Shown: positions 1 through 10,627 of the stretch, piece after piece
Layout of the letters: every line of letters begins with the position of its first letter
How positions within the stretch are numbered: the first letter of the stretch is position 1
Origin: Enterobacteriaceae bacterium RIT693
GTDB lineage: Bacteria; Pseudomonadota; Gammaproteobacteria; Enterobacterales; Enterobacteriaceae
Assembly (NCBI GenBank): GCA_009668225.1
Contig: WJYK01000004.1
Coordinates: 372,001-436,000 of the forward strand
Length of the DNA stretch: 64,000 nt
Direction of reading: 5' to 3'
Notes under the pieces: generated by a model
Told to the model about the DNA's origin: nothing
Seen by the model: only the letters and a program-made list of their open reading frames with translations
Databases searched by the model: none
Program-made: the position numbers and the translations under genes

Positions 1-317
1 GCACGCATGACCTCTGCGGAATTGGCAAATGCCTGTTCCGGCGTGGCGTAAGCCATAAACGGCAGGTCGGCCAGCAGCAGGCAGTTTGGTGCGCCGCGGC
101 GAACCGCGCGGGTGTGATACGCAATGTCTTCCACCGTGACCGGCAGCGTAGAGTCGTGGCCCTGAACCGTCATGCCCAGCGAGTCGCCAACCAGCAAAAC
201 GCCGACGCCTTGGTCAGCAAACAGTTTGGCGAAGCTGAAGTCATAAGCGGTAAGGGTGGCGAATTTCTTTTTGTCCTGCTTGAGTTTACGCAGGGTGGAG
301 GTGGTAGTGGGTTTCAT
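1..317 (-). CDS. panB: 3-methyl-2-oxobutanoate hydroxymethyltransferase, N-terminal part (partial)
   Basis: PanB transfers a hydroxymethyl group from methylene-tetrahydrofolate to 2-oxoisovalerate, the first step of pantothenate synthesis. Only about the first 105 codons are in the window; the gene runs off the left edge. The reverse-strand translation begins [19 protein letters not shown] and continues with the family stretch [20 protein letters not shown], which holds the Mg-binding aspartate. Three ATG codons lie in tandem at 323, 320 and 317. I chose 317 because the purine-rich CCGGGG ribosome site abuts the first ATG and has usable spacing only to the third. It follows folK in the same direction, as in other enterics, coupling folate and pantothenate genes. 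Confidence 0.93.
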   Translation of the reverse strand, partial: MKPTTTSTLRKLKQDKKKFATLTAYDFSFAKLFADQGVGVLLVGDSLGMTVQGHDSTLPVTVEDIAYHTRAVRRGAPNCLLLADLPFMAYATPEQAFANSAEVMR

Positions 318-361
318 CATCATCCCCGGAGAAAGGTTTGAACAGGATACGGGCGCGCTGA

Positions 362-841
362 TTACCAGCGGGTAATGCCCTCCTGAGAAAGGCGAGCCAG
401 TATTTCAGCAACAGATCGCCCGTCAGGAAAGCGGCATTCAGGTGCTATTTCCAGTAATGGAACCAGCATAAACGCGCGGTTCTTCATATCGTAATGGGGT
501 ACGGTCAGGCGGTCGGTGTGAATCACCTCATTGCCAAACAACATAATATCGAGATCTAACGTACGCGGTCCCCAGCGCTCTTCTTTGCGAACGCGACCAT
601 GCTCAAGTTCGATACGTTGAGTATGGTCTAACAGGGCTTCGGCAGACAGGTCGGTATCAAGTACCACGGCAGCATTCAGATAATCTGGCTGATCCTGCGG
701 GCCCAGCGGGGGAGTGCGGTAAAACGAAGAAGTTGCCACCATTCGGCTTTGTGGAATGGCGGCAAGGGCGTCAAGAGCTGAAGAAACCTGCTCCAGCGGT
801 GACGCCTGGTTACTGCCCAGCGCGATATACGCGAGGGTCAT
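362..841 (-). CDS. folK: 2-amino-4-hydroxy-6-hydroxymethyldihydropteridine diphosphokinase (HPPK)
   Basis: FolK moves pyrophosphate from ATP to 6-hydroxymethyl-7,8-dihydropterin in folate synthesis. The 159-residue product has the usual length and carries the N-terminal ALGSN strand and the signature [15 protein letters not shown] at about 89-103, with W90, R93 and the two Mg-binding aspartates D96 and D98. Its ATG overlaps the pcnB stop as ATGA at 838-841, so translation is probably coupled to pcnB. The 44-base gap to panB shows no terminator. Confidence 0.97.
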   Translation of the reverse strand: MTLAYIALGSNQASPLEQVSSALDALAAIPQSRMVATSSFYRTPPLGPQDQPDYLNAAVVLDTDLSAEALLDHTQRIELEHGRVRKEERWGPRTLDLDIMLFGNEVIHTDRLTVPHYDMKNRAFMLVPLLEIAPECRFPDGRSVAEILARLSQEGITRW

Positions 842-2238
842 GCGCTGCCTTCGCGGCGTGGCGCACGTTTGCGCGGGCGACGCGTACGGCGGCGAACGGC
901 GGGCTCATCGCCAAGGTCGTTCAGCATATCTTTTTGCATAGGCGGTGCCGCCACCTGGAATTCGCCCCACCATTTGGTCAGACGCAGCAGTTCTTGGTTG
1001 TTCTCCACCTCTGCACGCAGCGCCAGCAGGTCGTAAGACGCACGGAACTTAGGGTGCTCCATCAGCTTCCAGGCGCGTTTCCCCTGGCGGCGAGACAGAC
1101 GAAGCTGCAGACCCCAGATATCGCGAACCAGCGTGGTGATGCGTTTTGGAATCGCCAGCGCGCGGCAGGCTTCGTCCAGCACATCGTTCATCGCTAGCGC
1201 GAAAGCGTCATAGTAAGCGAGGCCGCTTTCCTGCGCGATTTTCTGCGCCATTTCCAGCTGTGGATACCAGAACATTGCCGCAAACAGGAACGCCGGGTTC
1301 ACGCGCATATCGTTATGAATGCGGTTATCGGTATTCTTCAGAACCAGCGCAATGATGCGTTCCATCGGGCTGTCACCCTGCTCGGTAAAGTAGCGGGTGA
1401 TGATCGGGAACAGTGGCTGGAACAGCTGATATTCACGCAGCAGCTGGTAGGTTTCAAAGCCATACCCGGCCTGCAGGAGTTTAAGTGATTCCTCGAACAG
1501 GCGCGCGGGGGGAACATCATTAAGCAACGTTGCCAGGCGCGGGATTGGTTCACCGGTTTCCGGGCTGATGGTCATGTTCAGCTTGGCGGCAAAGCGGACC
1601 GCACGCAGCATACGCACGGGGTCTTCGCGGTAGCGTGTTTCCGGATCGCCAATCAGACGGATAATGCCTTTGTTCAAATCGTTCAGGCCGCCGACGTAAT
1701 CACGTACGGAGAAATCGGCAACGCTGTAGTAAAGGCTGTTGATGGTGAAGTCGCGGCGTTGAGCATCTTCTTCGATGGATCCAAAGATGTTGTCGCGTAG
1801 CAGCATGCCGTTTTGGCCGCGCTGTGAGGTCTGTCGGTCGGCAGACTGCTGTTCTTCATGATGTCCGCGGAAGGTGGCCACTTCGATAATTTCTGGGCCG
1901 AACATCACGTGCGCCAGACGGAAGCGGCGACCGACCAGGCGGCAGTTGCGGAACAGTTTACGAACCTGATCGGGCGTTGCGCTGGTCGTAACGTCGAAAT
2001 CTTTGGGTTTTTTGCCCAGCAACAGGTCGCGGACGCCACCGCCGACGAGGTAAGCCTCATAGCCTGCTTTGTTCAAACGGTAGAGCACCTTGAGGGCATT
2101 TTCACTGATATCTTTGCGGGAAATAGCGTGCTGGTCACGCGGAATAACAGTAATGTGCGGGAGAGTTTCATTCTCCTCGACCACGACGTCATCGCGGTTA
2201 AGCACCTTGCGGCAAAAATTAGCGACTCGGGTAAAAAT
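838..2238 (-). CDS. pcnB: Poly(A) polymerase I, initiated at an AUU codon
   Basis: PcnB adds 3' poly(A) tails that mark RNAs for decay and controls ColE1-type plasmid copy number through RNAI. The class II nucleotidyltransferase core shows [12 protein letters not shown] followed by KDFDVTT, with metal-binding aspartates D80 and D82. The C-terminus is an arginine-rich tail ([15 protein letters not shown]) typical of the family. The reading frame opens at a TTG at 2259, but the start matching the E. coli protein (FTRVANFC...) is an ATT at 2236-2238. It is preceded by AGGTGG, a good ribosome site, four bases upstream. E. coli pcnB is known to use AUU, a start that is discriminated against by IF3 and keeps expression low. 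The product from AUU is 466 residues. The gene overlaps folK and follows gluQRS. Confidence 0.95.
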   Translation of the reverse strand: MFTRVANFCRKVLNRDDVVVEENETLPHITVIPRDQHAISRKDISENALKVLYRLNKAGYEAYLVGGGVRDLLLGKKPKDFDVTTSATPDQVRKLFRNCRLVGRRFRLAHVMFGPEIIEVATFRGHHEEQQSADRQTSQRGQNGMLLRDNIFGSIEEDAQRRDFTINSLYYSVADFSVRDYVGGLNDLNKGIIRLIGDPETRYREDPVRMLRAVRFAAKLNMTISPETGEPIPRLATLLNDVPPARLFEESLKLLQAGYGFETYQLLREYQLFQPLFPIITRYFTEQGDSPMERIIALVLKNTDNRIHNDMRVNPAFLFAAMFWYPQLEMAQKIAQESGLAYYDAFALAMNDVLDEACRALAIPKRITTLVRDIWGLQLRLSRRQGKRAWKLMEHPKFRASYDLLALRAEVENNQELLRLTKWWGEFQVAAPPMQKDMLNDLGDEPAVRRRTRRPRKRAPRREGSA

Positions 2239-2294
2239 AGTCCACCTCGGCAGTGTCAATCATAGGGACAAAAAAAACAGCGGCTAATCATAGC

Positions 2295-3179
2295 TCAGTG
2301 CGGCGCATTTGAGAATGATGTATTCACAGGCACGCGATTAAGCGACCAGTTAGCCACTGCCTGTTCAAGCAGCATCTCCAGCGTCAGATCCTGCCAGCCG
2401 TCTGCTACCTGTTGATTTAAAAAGCGCAACGCTTCTACCAGCAGTGGACGAGGATCGCCTTGCGGCAGCGCGGGGGCGTGATTCTGTTTCGAAAGCTTAG
2501 CGCCTTGATCATTCAGCGCCAGCGGCAGGTGAATATAATCAGGAACAGGCCAGTCAAACTGTTGATACAGCGAGATTTGCCTTACCGTTGGCTCAATCAA
2601 GTCCGCGCCGCGCACGATCTCCGTCACGCCCTGGAAATGGTCATCCACGACGACAGCAAGATTATAGGCGAACAGGCCGTCGCGGCGGTGAATGATGAAA
2701 TCTTCCCGCGCCAGAGCAACGTCCGCGTTCAGCTGCCCGCGCAGGCCGTCATGAAAGCTGAGCACCGGATTGTTTTGCATCAGCCGCATCGCCGCATTTT
2801 GCGGACCATGGCCCAACGTCCGGCAATGGCCGTCGTAGAAACCTCCAATCTGCTGAATACGGCTGCGGGTGCAGGTGCAGTAATAGCTCAGCCCCTGCTG
2901 CTGGAGCCAGGCCAGCGCGGCGCGATAGGCATCGTGACGATGAGATTGCCACAAAACGTCGCCATCCCAGTGCAGGCCGTAGTGCTCAAGCTGTTTGAGA
3001 ATGGTGTCTGCGGCGCCGGGAATTTCACGAGGGGGATCGATATCTTCGATGCGTACCAGCCAGCGACCCTGTTGAGCGCGAGCCTGAAGGTAGCTGCCGA
3101 GAGCGGCAATCAATGAGCCAAAATGCAGTTCCCCTGAGGGGGAGGGGGCAAAACGGCCAATGTAGAGTTGAGCTGACAT
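2295..3179 (-). CDS. gluQRS: Glutamyl-Q tRNA(Asp) synthetase
   Basis: GluQRS (YadB) is a paralogue of the glutamyl-tRNA synthetase catalytic core. It attaches glutamate to queuosine at the wobble position of tRNA(Asp). The 294-residue product lacks an anticodon-binding domain. Visible are the HIGH-like element GELHFG (16-21), a zinc site formed by C101, C103, Y115 and C119, and the KMSKS-like KLSKQ at 228-232. It lies directly downstream of dksA; a strong hairpin in the gap (3204-3227) probably limits read-through. pcnB follows 35 bases later on the same strand. Confidence 0.96.
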   Translation of the reverse strand: MSAQLYIGRFAPSPSGELHFGSLIAALGSYLQARAQQGRWLVRIEDIDPPREIPGAADTILKQLEHYGLHWDGDVLWQSHRHDAYRAALAWLQQQGLSYYCTCTRSRIQQIGGFYDGHCRTLGHGPQNAAMRLMQNNPVLSFHDGLRGQLNADVALAREDFIIHRRDGLFAYNLAVVVDDHFQGVTEIVRGADLIEPTVRQISLYQQFDWPVPDYIHLPLALNDQGAKLSKQNHAPALPQGDPRPLLVEALRFLNQQVADGWQDLTLEMLLEQAVANWSLNRVPVNTSFSNAPH

Positions 3180-3203
3180 GTTTTCGGGGAGCTATAAAGT
3201 AAT

Positions 3204-3227
3204 ATGGCGGGAGAGTGCTCCCGCCAT
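3204..3227 (-). terminator. Hairpin between dksA and gluQRS
   Basis: A perfect 10-bp stem (ATGGCGGGAG / CTCCCGCCAT) with a 4-base loop lies between the dksA stop and the gluQRS start. No run of U follows, so it is probably a leaky terminator or processing site rather than a full stop. A partial terminator in this position is reported for the dksA-gluQRS operon of Shigella flexneri. Confidence 0.7.
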
Positions 3228-3252
3228 AGAGGTCTGGCAATTCCGTTAGCCG

Positions 3253-3708
3253 TTAGCCGGCCATCTGTTTTTCGCGGATTTCTGCCAACGTTTTGCAGTC
3301 GATACACAAATCAGCTGTCGGACGTGCTTCAAGGCGACGAATGCCGATTTCTACACCGCAGGATTCGCAGTAGCCGAAATCTTCGTCTTCCACTTTCTTG
3401 AGCGTTTTCTCGATCTTTTTGATCAGTTTGCGTTCACGATCGCGGTTACGCAATTCGAGGCTGAACTCTTCTTCCTGGGCTGCACGGTCAACCGGGTCCG
3501 GGAAGTTAGCCGCTTCATCCTGCATATGCGAAACGGTGCGATCTACCTCATCCATGAGCTGATTACGCCATGCTTCAAGAATGCGCTTGAAGTGCGACAG
3601 CTGGGCTTCGTTCATGTACTCTTCGCCCGTTTTCTCCTGGTATGGCTCCACCCCAGCGATGGCGAGAATACTCAGGGACGATGTTTTACGCTTTTGCCCT
3701 TCTTGCAT
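3253..3708 (-). CDS. dksA: RNA polymerase-binding transcription factor DksA
   Basis: DksA inserts its coiled coil into the RNA polymerase secondary channel and, with ppGpp, represses stable-RNA promoters and activates amino-acid promoters. The 151-residue product is nearly identical to the E. coli protein. It shows the coiled-coil tip DPVDRAAQ with acidic residues D71 and D74, and a zinc finger with C114, C117, C135 and C138 (CESC...CIDC). I chose the ATG at 3708 rather than the upstream one at 3726 because AGGAG sits at the right distance and the length then matches the family. It heads the operon toward gluQRS. Confidence 0.98.
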   Translation of the reverse strand: MQEGQKRKTSSLSILAIAGVEPYQEKTGEEYMNEAQLSHFKRILEAWRNQLMDEVDRTVSHMQDEAANFPDPVDRAAQEEEFSLELRNRDRERKLIKKIEKTLKKVEDEDFGYCESCGVEIGIRRLEARPTADLCIDCKTLAEIREKQMAG

Positions 3709-3899
3709 GTTGTTTCTCCTTAACACGCACTTATCGGTCCCCTGTCGGGGTAAAATCAGGCCGCTATAAATAGCAGATGCTTTTCAGGATGGCAATTATA
3801 TAAACTCCTCTCTTGACAACCGTGTGAAGAAAAGCTTATTTGCGAAACGACCCGACTATAAAAAAGACAATACGTTATCTGTCCTTAACCAGATGATGA

Positions 3900-4604
3900 T
3901 TATAAATAGACAGGCAACGGCGTAGTTAGAGTCATCCCTGTGGCAGAAAGTTCTGCCTTCCAGGCGATAATTTCAACCCCACACTGCTGTGCCTCACTTA
4001 ACAGCCGCGCATACTTCTCATCAATGTGGCGGGCTGGCGAGACGCTATTTATAGCAGAATGCAATACCGCAAACAGTAGCACCGCGCGCTCTCCTTGCTG
4101 AACCACATTCATTAACTCTCTTAAATGCTTCTGGCCTCGCAGGCTAACGGCATCGGGAAAATAGCCTTTATCCTGCTCAAGTAACGTGACTGATTTCACT
4201 TCAATATAGCAGTTAACCTTGTTACACGCTTGTAACATAAAGTCAATTCTGCTGCGTTCTTCACCGTATTTTACTTCGGCCTGTATCTCGCTATAGCCCG
4301 CCAGCTCTGCGGGAGGCGCTGTTATAAGCAGCTCCTTGACCAGCGTGTTCGCACGTAACGTATTGACGCAAATTATCTCACCCTTTTGCGTCTGCGTAAG
4401 CTCCCATGTATGAGGGTATTTACGCGTTGCGCTGGCGGACGTGGAGTACCAGACGGTATCGCCGGGGGTGGCACAGCCGGTCATTGCGCCGGTATTGGGG
4501 CAATGCAGCGTCATGGTTTTGCCGTCGGCTGTCACCACATCGGCCAGGAAGCGCTTGTAGCGCTTGATGAGCGTTGCGGGCTGCAGTGCAGGTGAAAACT
4601 CCAT
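3900..4604 (-). CDS. sfsA: DNA/RNA nuclease SfsA (sugar fermentation stimulation protein)
   Basis: SfsA was named for a multicopy effect on maltose genes. The family has a PD-(D/E)XK-type nuclease fold and DNA-binding activity; its physiological role is unsettled. The 234-residue product has the N-terminal HCPNTGAM motif and the nuclease-like stretch SRIDFML followed by [10 protein letters not shown], which supplies the D and E-x-K acidic/lysine set. Its ATG is immediately next to the thpR stop (TAG-ATG at 4602-4607), so the two are likely co-translated. Confidence 0.95.
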   Translation of the reverse strand: MEFSPALQPATLIKRYKRFLADVVTADGKTMTLHCPNTGAMTGCATPGDTVWYSTSASATRKYPHTWELTQTQKGEIICVNTLRANTLVKELLITAPPAELAGYSEIQAEVKYGEERSRIDFMLQACNKVNCYIEVKSVTLLEQDKGYFPDAVSLRGQKHLRELMNVVQQGERAVLLFAVLHSAINSVSPARHIDEKYARLLSEAQQCGVEIIAWKAELSATGMTLTTPLPVYL

Positions 4605-5144
4605 CTACTCTTCCTTATTAGTCAGCGGCCAGTGTTCAAGCGCCTGATAGCGGGTTCTGCCCCGTTCAAAGAGGGATTCGTACAGTGAAAACTCATTCAC
4701 CTGGAACTGCCAGCTAAAGCCCGGAGCCGGGAGTGCGACAGAACGAATCGCGTTGCGGTACAGCGTGACGTGGGGATGAAACGGCTGTGGAGACTGGTAG
4801 CAGCCGCTGCGTGCAGCCTGGGCGCGCAGCATATTCGCCAGCTGCAATAAGCCGCGCGGGGCCTGGCGTGGGCCCAGCCACACGACGCTCGATCGCAGCC
4901 ACTGCCCGGCATCATCCAGTCGCAGCGTAAAGCCAGGCTGGCGAATACGTCCGGCGAGGCGGCAAAGCGCCTGACGTTTTTCGTCAGAAACATCACCCAA
5001 AAACGCCAGCGTGAGGTGAAGATTGGCCGCTGCTACCGGTCGACCTGCATCCGCCGGGAACTGTGCGGCGCGCCAGTGGATAATCTGTTGTTGCATCTCG
5101 GAAGGCAACGTCAGGGCAAAAAACAGGCGGCGACTCTCGGCCAT
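4605..5144 (-). CDS. thpR: RNA 2',3'-cyclic phosphodiesterase
   Basis: ThpR (LigT) belongs to the 2H phosphoesterases. It opens 2',3'-cyclic phosphates on RNA and can ligate tRNA halves in vitro. Both H-x-T motifs are present: HLT at 43-45 and HVT at 125-127 in a 179-residue product. The frame extends upstream to 5321, but the ATG at 5144 gives the family N-terminus (ESRRLFFAL). The gene is divergent from hrpB with 73 bases between the starts and leads into sfsA without a gap. Confidence 0.94.
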   Translation of the reverse strand: MAESRRLFFALTLPSEMQQQIIHWRAAQFPADAGRPVAAANLHLTLAFLGDVSDEKRQALCRLAGRIRQPGFTLRLDDAGQWLRSSVVWLGPRQAPRGLLQLANMLRAQAARSGCYQSPQPFHPHVTLYRNAIRSVALPAPGFSWQFQVNEFSLYESLFERGRTRYQALEHWPLTNKEE

Positions 5145-5217
5145 GGTTGTCTCTCGGTTATGGTTTGGCGGGATGCTACAATGCGCGACTGCCGATGTTA
5201 ACCCTTTGGAGCCGTTT

Positions 5218-7653
5218 GTGTCGTCATTACCGGTTGCGGCCGTACTGCCGGAAGTGCTTAAGGCGCTCGAGTACGCGCCACAAGTTTTGCTCAATGCCCC
5301 TACTGGCGCAGGTAAATCCACCTGGCTGCCGCTGCAAATCCTTCAGCAGAGTCGGCTGGAAGGCCGTATTTTACTGCTTGAGCCTCGCCGCCTTGCCGCC
5401 CGCAACGTTGCGCAACGGCTGGCCGAATTACTGGGGGAAAAACCGGGTGAAACGGTGGGTTACCGGATGCGTGCTGACAGCTGCGTGGGGCCAAATACCC
5501 GGCTTGAGGTGGTTACCGAAGGAATTTTAACGCGGCTGATCCAACAGGATCCCGAACTTAGCGGCATTGGGCTTGTGATCCTCGATGAATTTCATGAGCG
5601 AAGCCTGCAGGCCGATCTCGCTCTGGCATTGCTGCTGGACGTACAGGCCGGGCTGCGCGATGACCTTAAGATCCTGATTATGTCGGCGACGCTGGACAAT
5701 CAGCGTCTGCAGCAATGCCTCCCGGATGCGCCCGTCATTACTTCAGATGGGCGAGCGTTCCCGGTTGAGCGACGCTACGGCGCATTGCCCGCGCACCAGC
5801 GCTTTGATGAAGCCGTAGCCACCGCCGTGGCCGGGCTACTGCGTGAAGCGTCAGGATCGCTGCTGCTGTTTTTACCCGGCGTCGGTGAAATTCAGCGCGT
5901 GCAGGAGCAGCTAAAAGAACGCGTGGCGAGCGATGTTCAGCTTTGTCCGTTGTACGGCGCCTTGCCTCTTAGCGAGCAGCGTAAGGCGATTCTGCCCGCC
6001 GCTGCGGGCACGCGTAAGGTGGTGCTGGCGACTAACATCGCGGAGACCAGCCTGACCATTGAAGGGATCCGCCTGGTGGTGGACGCGGCCCAGGAACGCG
6101 TCGCGCGTTTTGATGCTCGCACTGGGCTTACTCGTCTGATAACCCAGCGCGTCAGCCAGGCCTCAATGACCCAGCGGGCAGGGCGTGCCGGACGTCTGGA
6201 GCCGGGGATTTGTTTGCATCTTATTGCCGCCGAGCAGGCCGAACGTGCGGCCATGCAAAGTGAGCCAGAAATCCTGCAAAGCGATCTGTCCGGTCTGTTG
6301 CTTGAACTGCTGCAGTGGGGCTGCCAGGAGGTGAATCAGTTGACCTGGCTTGATGCTCCGCCTGAAGTAAATCTGGCCGCAGCTCGTCGCCTCCTGTGCC
6401 AGCTAGGGGCCGTTGACGACCATCAGCGCATAACGGCTGAAGGCCAAAAAATGGCACAGATGGGCAACGAGCCCCGCCTCGCCTCAATGCTGATCGCGGC
6501 AAAAACACCGGACGAGCAAGCTACGGCGGCGTTACTGGCAGCGATCCTTGAAGAACCACCGCGTACTCAGGGCGGCGGGGATTTGCGGTCTATCTTCGAC
6601 AGCAGAAATGGCAACTGGCGGCAGCGAGCGGCGCAGCTGCTGAAAAGGGTCAATGCGCGAGGTGGCGAACCTGACATTTCACTGGCGATGCCGCTGCTGG
6701 CAAGCGGTTTTGCCGATCGTGTCGCCCGGCGGCGCGGGGCTGAGGGGCGTTATCAGCTGGCGAACGGCATGGGCGCCATGCTGGAGCAGGACGACGCCAT
6801 GACGCGGCATGAATGGCTGATTGCTCCTCTGCTGCTGCAGGGCAGCCAGTCGCCGGACGCCCGTATTCTACTGGCGCTACCGCTGGATATCGAAGAGCTT
6901 GTCGCTCGCGTGCCGCACCTGCTAACGGAAAGTGATTCCGTAGAATGGGATGAAGAGCGGGGCTCGTTAAAAGCGTATCGCCGTCGTCAGATAGGCAGAC
7001 TGGTGGTGAAAACGCAGCTGTTAGCGAAGCCTTCAGAAGAGGAAATGCAGCAGGCAATTTTAAACGGGATCCGCGATCGTGGGCTTGGGCTACTCGAGTG
7101 GTCCGTTCCGGCTGAGCAACTGCGGTTGCGCCTGGCCTGTGCCGCTCGCTGGCTGCCGGAACAAAAGTGGCCGGCGGTAGACGATGAATCTCTGCTGGCA
7201 ACGCTCGAAGACTGGCTGCTGCCGGAAATGCGAGGCGTGCATTCGCTGCGGGCGCTGAAAAATATCGATCTTAGCCGGGCGTTAAGTCATTTGCTTGACT
7301 GGCCAATGCGTCAACGGCTGGATAGTGCCCTGCCAACTCATTACACTGTGCCGACCGGAAGCCAGATTGCGATTCGCTATGACAGCGACAATCCACCGGT
7401 GCTGGCTGTACGTATCCAGGAGATGTTCGGTGAAGCGCAGACGCCCTGCATTGCCGAAGGGCGCGTTCCGCTGGTGCTTGAGCTATTATCTCCGGCGCAG
7501 CGGCCGTTGCAGATCACCCGAGATTTAACGGCGTTCTGGAACGGGGCCTGGCGCGAAGTACAGAAAGAGATGAAAGGACGTTATCCAAAACACGTCTGGC
7601 CGGACGATCCGGCGAATACAGCCCCGACGCGCCGGACGAAAAAGTATTCCTGA
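5218..7653 (+). CDS. hrpB: ATP-dependent RNA helicase-like protein HrpB
   Basis: HrpB is a DEAH-family helicase whose cellular role is poorly defined. The 811-residue product has Walker A APTGAGKS at 27-34, the box II variant DEFH at 123-126, motif III SAT and motif VI QRAGRAGR, followed by the HrpB-specific C-terminal half ending in PTRRTKKYS. The open frame begins inside thpR at 5023, but homology starts at SSLPVAA. I therefore use the GTG at 5218, which has GGAG seven bases upstream. mrcB follows on the same strand after a gap holding a palindromic repeat. Confidence 0.95.
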   Translation: MSSLPVAAVLPEVLKALEYAPQVLLNAPTGAGKSTWLPLQILQQSRLEGRILLLEPRRLAARNVAQRLAELLGEKPGETVGYRMRADSCVGPNTRLEVVTEGILTRLIQQDPELSGIGLVILDEFHERSLQADLALALLLDVQAGLRDDLKILIMSATLDNQRLQQCLPDAPVITSDGRAFPVERRYGALPAHQRFDEAVATAVAGLLREASGSLLLFLPGVGEIQRVQEQLKERVASDVQLCPLYGALPLSEQRKAILPAAAGTRKVVLATNIAETSLTIEGIRLVVDAAQERVARFDARTGLTRLITQRVSQASMTQRAGRAGRLEPGICLHLIAAEQAERAAMQSEPEILQSDLSGLLLELLQWGCQEVNQLTWLDAPPEVNLAAARRLLCQLGAVDDHQRITAEGQKMAQMGNEPRLASMLIAAKTPDEQATAALLAAILEEPPRTQGGGDLRSIFDSRNGNWRQRAAQLLKRVNARGGEPDISLAMPLLASGFADRVARRRGAEGRYQLANGMGAMLEQDDAMTRHEWLIAPLLLQGSQSPDARILLALPLDIEELVARVPHLLTESDSVEWDEERGSLKAYRRRQIGRLVVKTQLLAKPSEEEMQQAILNGIRDRGLGLLEWSVPAEQLRLRLACAARWLPEQKWPAVDDESLLATLEDWLLPEMRGVHSLRALKNIDLSRALSHLLDWPMRQRLDSALPTHYTVPTGSQIAIRYDSDNPPVLAVRIQEMFGEAQTPCIAEGRVPLVLELLSPAQRPLQITRDLTAFWNGAWREVQKEMKGRYPKHVWPDDPANTAPTRRTKKYS

Positions 7654-7655
7654 TA

Positions 7656-7676
7656 CCCTCTCCCAATGGGTGAGGG
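7656..7676. repeat. C/T-rich palindrome downstream of hrpB
   Basis: CCCTCTCCC and GGGTGAGGG form 9-base arms with a single T-T mismatch around a 3-base loop, just after the hrpB stop. The same motif recurs after mrcB and after fhuB, so this looks like a member of a short intergenic palindrome family and may also act as a 3' end signal. Confidence 0.6.
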
Positions 7677-7801
7677 AGCAAACACGAAAAGACATTCCTG
7701 ATAAGAATGTCTGGCTGTTTTTTTGAGAGATTTCTTCTTTCGTATTACGCGGAAGAACGGAGAATCGGGCCCTTGCGCCTGAACTTTTGTGGAGAAGATG
7801 C

Positions 7802-10354
7802 ATGGCGGGGAATGACCGCGAGCCGATTGGACGTAAAGGAAAACCAACGCGTCCGGCGAAAGAGAAGGTGAGCCGTCGTCGACTCAGGGAAGAGGATTAT
7901 GACGACGAGTACGAAGACGATGACTACGAAGACGAGGAACCAATGCCGCCGCGTAAGGGAAAAGGTAAGGGGAAAGGATCGGGCCGCCCGTCGAAAAAAC
8001 GCCGTTTCTTCTGGCTGTTAGTGAAGCTGGCAATCATCTTCTTTGTGGCGCTGGTTATTTACGGCGTGTATCTCGATCAGCAGATCCGCAGCCGCATTGA
8101 CGGTAAGGTCTGGCAGCTACCGGCGGCGGTGTATGGCCGGATGGTGAACCTTGAGCCGGATATGCCTTACAGCAAAGCGGAGATGGTGAAGCTTCTGGAG
8201 GCCACGCAGTACCGGCAGGTGTCGAGCATGACGCGTCCGGGTGAGTTTACCGTCCAGGGGAACAACATTGAGCTGATTCGCCGCCCGTTTGACTTCCCGG
8301 ATGGTAAAGAAGGGCAGATTCGCGCACGCCTGGTGTTTGACGGTGGTCGTCTGGAATCTATCCAGAACATGGATAATAACCGTAGCTTCGGTATTTTCCG
8401 CCTCGACCCGCGCCTGATTACCATGCTCTCTTCGCCAAACGGTGAGCAGCGTCTGTTTGTGCCGCGCTCCGGTTTCCCGGACCTGCTGGTAGACACGCTT
8501 ATCGCCACCGAAGACCGCCATTTCTATGAGCATGACGGGATCAGCATTTATTCCATTGGCCGTGCCGTTGTCGCCAACCTGACGGCAGGGCGCGCGGTGC
8601 AGGGCGGCAGTACGCTCACTCAGCAGCTGGTAAAAAACCTTTTCCTGAGTAACCAGCGTACGCTGTGGCGTAAAGCTAACGAAGCCTATATGGCGCTGAT
8701 TATGGATGCGCGCTACGACAAAGATCGCATCCTTGAGCTGTACCTGAACGAAGTGTATCTCGGTCAGAGTGGTGACGATCAGATCCGTGGCTTCCCGCTG
8801 GCCAGCCTTTATTACTTCGGTCGTCCGGTGGATGAGCTGAGCCTCGACCAGCAGGCGCTGCTGGTGGGGATGGTAAAAGGGGCATCGCTGTATAACCCGT
8901 GGCGCAATCCGAAGCTGGCGCTCGAACGTCGTAACCTGGTCCTGCGCCTGCTGCAGGAACAAAAGGTTATCGATCAGGAGCTGTACGATATGCTGAGCGC
9001 GCGTCCTCTGGGCGTACAGCCGCGCGGTGGCGTTATATCCCCACAGCCAGCCTTTATGCAGATGGTGCGTCAGGAGCTTCAGGACAAGCTGGGCGACAAG
9101 GTGAAAGACCTGTCCGGCGTGAAGATCTTTACCACCTTTGATTCCGTGTCTCAGGATGCGGCGGAAAAAGCGGTTACCGAAGGGGTTCCGGTGCTGCGGG
9201 CTTCCCGTAAGCTGAACGATCTGGAAGCGGCGATGGTGATTGTTGACCGCTTTACCGGTGAAGTTCGTGCGGTTGTCGGCGGGGCTGAACCCCAGTTTGC
9301 TGGCTTTAACCGTGCGCTGCAGGCTCGCCGTTCGATTGGCTCGCTGGCAAAACCCGCCACCTATCTGACGGCGCTGAGCCAGCCGGATAAATTCCGCCTG
9401 AATACCTGGCTTGCCGATGCTCCGGTTGGTATCAAGCTGTCGAATGGCCAGGTGTGGTCGCCGCAGAACGATAACCATCAGTATAGCGGGCAGGTGATGC
9501 TGGTTGACGCGCTGACGCGCTCGATGAACGTGCCGACCGTTAACCTGGGGATGACGCTTGGCTTACCGGCTATTACCGATACCTGGACGAAGCTCGGGGT
9601 GCCAAAAGACCAGCTTAGTCCGGTTCCGGCAATGATTCTGGGTGCGCTGAACCTGACGCCTATTCAGGTAGCACAGGCATTCCAGACTATCGCCAGCGGC
9701 GGTAATCGCGCCACGCTGTCCGCGTTGCGCTCGGTGATTGCTGAAGACGGCACCGTGCTGTACCAGAGCTTCCCGCAGGCCGAGCAGGCGGTGCCTGCGC
9801 AGGCCGCTTACCTGACGCTGTTTGGTATGCAGCAGGTGGTGGCTCGCGGTACAGGGCGTGCGCTGGGCGGGAAATACCCGAACCTGCACCTGGCGGGTAA
9901 AACCGGTACCACCAACAACAATATCGATACCTGGTTTGCCGGTATTGACGGTCGTGAAGTGACCATTACCTGGGTAGGCCGCGATAACAACCAGCCGACC
10001 AAGCTTTACGGCGCAAGTGGTGCAATGTCGCTGTACCAGCGTTATCTGTCAAATCAGTCGCCGATCCCGCTGGACCTGACAGAGCCTGAAGATATTGTTG
10101 ATATGAGCGTAAACAGCGCGGGTTACTTCCAGTGCAGCGGCGGTGGCGATCGTGTTCTGCCGGTGTGGACGACGAACCCTGATGCGCTCTGCCAACAGAG
10201 CCAACAGGAAGAACAGTCGGCGAACCCGTTTAGTCAGACGCCAGCAGGTCAGCAGCCGGCACAGCAGCAGCCTCAACAGCAGCAACAGCCCGCTCAGGAA
10301 CAGAAGAGCGATGGCGTTGCAGGCTGGATTAAGGATATGTTCGGCAGTAACTAA
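7802..10354 (+). CDS. mrcB: Bifunctional penicillin-binding protein 1B
   Basis: PBP1B polymerises lipid II and cross-links peptidoglycan; it works at the inner membrane with LpoB and the divisome. The 850-residue product has an acidic/basic cytoplasmic tail, a membrane segment at about 69-90, and the UB2H region. Next come a GT51 glycosyltransferase domain with [10 protein letters not shown] (catalytic glutamate) and [12 protein letters not shown], then a transpeptidase domain with SLAK, SMN and KTGTT. The tail is glutamine-rich and ends in IKDMFGSN, as in E. coli. I use the ATG at 7802 ([10 protein letters not shown]) rather than the one at 7787, based on homology and the GGAG upstream. Confidence 0.98.
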   Translation: MAGNDREPIGRKGKPTRPAKEKVSRRRLREEDYDDEYEDDDYEDEEPMPPRKGKGKGKGSGRPSKKRRFFWLLVKLAIIFFVALVIYGVYLDQQIRSRIDGKVWQLPAAVYGRMVNLEPDMPYSKAEMVKLLEATQYRQVSSMTRPGEFTVQGNNIELIRRPFDFPDGKEGQIRARLVFDGGRLESIQNMDNNRSFGIFRLDPRLITMLSSPNGEQRLFVPRSGFPDLLVDTLIATEDRHFYEHDGISIYSIGRAVVANLTAGRAVQGGSTLTQQLVKNLFLSNQRTLWRKANEAYMALIMDARYDKDRILELYLNEVYLGQSGDDQIRGFPLASLYYFGRPVDELSLDQQALLVGMVKGASLYNPWRNPKLALERRNLVLRLLQEQKVIDQELYDMLSARPLGVQPRGGVISPQPAFMQMVRQELQDKLGDKVKDLSGVKIFTTFDSVSQDAAEKAVTEGVPVLRASRKLNDLEAAMVIVDRFTGEVRAVVGGAEPQFAGFNRALQARRSIGSLAKPATYLTALSQPDKFRLNTWLADAPVGIKLSNGQVWSPQNDNHQYSGQVMLVDALTRSMNVPTVNLGMTLGLPAITDTWTKLGVPKDQLSPVPAMILGALNLTPIQVAQAFQTIASGGNRATLSALRSVIAEDGTVLYQSFPQAEQAVPAQAAYLTLFGMQQVVARGTGRALGGKYPNLHLAGKTGTTNNNIDTWFAGIDGREVTITWVGRDNNQPTKLYGASGAMSLYQRYLSNQSPIPLDLTEPEDIVDMSVNSAGYFQCSGGGDRVLPVWTTNPDALCQQSQQEEQSANPFSQTPAGQQPAQQQPQQQQQPAQEQKSDGVAGWIKDMFGSN

Positions 10355-10371
10355 GTTCTATCTTTACCTCA

Positions 10372-10401
10372 CCCCTCTCCCTAATGGGAGAGGGGCCTTT
10401 C
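10372..10401 (+). terminator. Palindrome/terminator after mrcB
   Basis: A perfect 10-bp stem CCCCTCTCCC / GGGAGAGGGG with a TAAT loop is followed by CCTTTCT. It probably ends mrcB transcription. Its sequence belongs to the same C/T-rich palindrome family seen near 7656 and 16608. Confidence 0.65.
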
Positions 10402-10534
10402 TCTGAAAAGCCACATTTCCGCTTTATCCGCCCAAAATAGCGCGTTCCTTATCTTAAATTTCACACGCCAATAACACCTCATAAACCATCAGGTTATTTC
10501 TTATTCCCTTAATAACCCTACGGATGTGAAGCGC

Positions 10535-10591
10535 TTGCTATGAATCATTCGTTTCGTCTATTATTCTGCGGGCATAATAATAATTATCGTT
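10535..10591 (+). promoter_or_regulatory. Candidate fhuA promoter with Fur box
   Basis: A possible sigma-70 promoter has TTGCTA at 10535-10540, an 18-base spacer and TATTAT at 10559-10564. Just downstream, 10573-10591 reads CATAATAATAATTATCGTT, which resembles the Fur consensus GATAATGATAATCATTATC over its left two hexamers. Repression by Fe-Fur fits what is known of fhuA. The assignment is by eye. Confidence 0.55.
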
Positions 10592-10627
10592 TACGTTATC
10601 ATTTACTACTTCACCAGAGAAAATATC

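Noticed and set aside
5023-5217. 65-codon N-terminal extension of hrpB overlapping thpR
   Set aside because: The extension is opposite thpR coding sequence and unrelated to HrpB; GTG 5218 has a proper ribosome site.
8117-9478. 453-codon open frame on the minus strand across mrcB
   Set aside because: It lies wholly opposite a well-matched PBP1B gene, its protein resembles no family I know, and no ribosome site fits. Codon bias of the sense gene explains the lack of stops.
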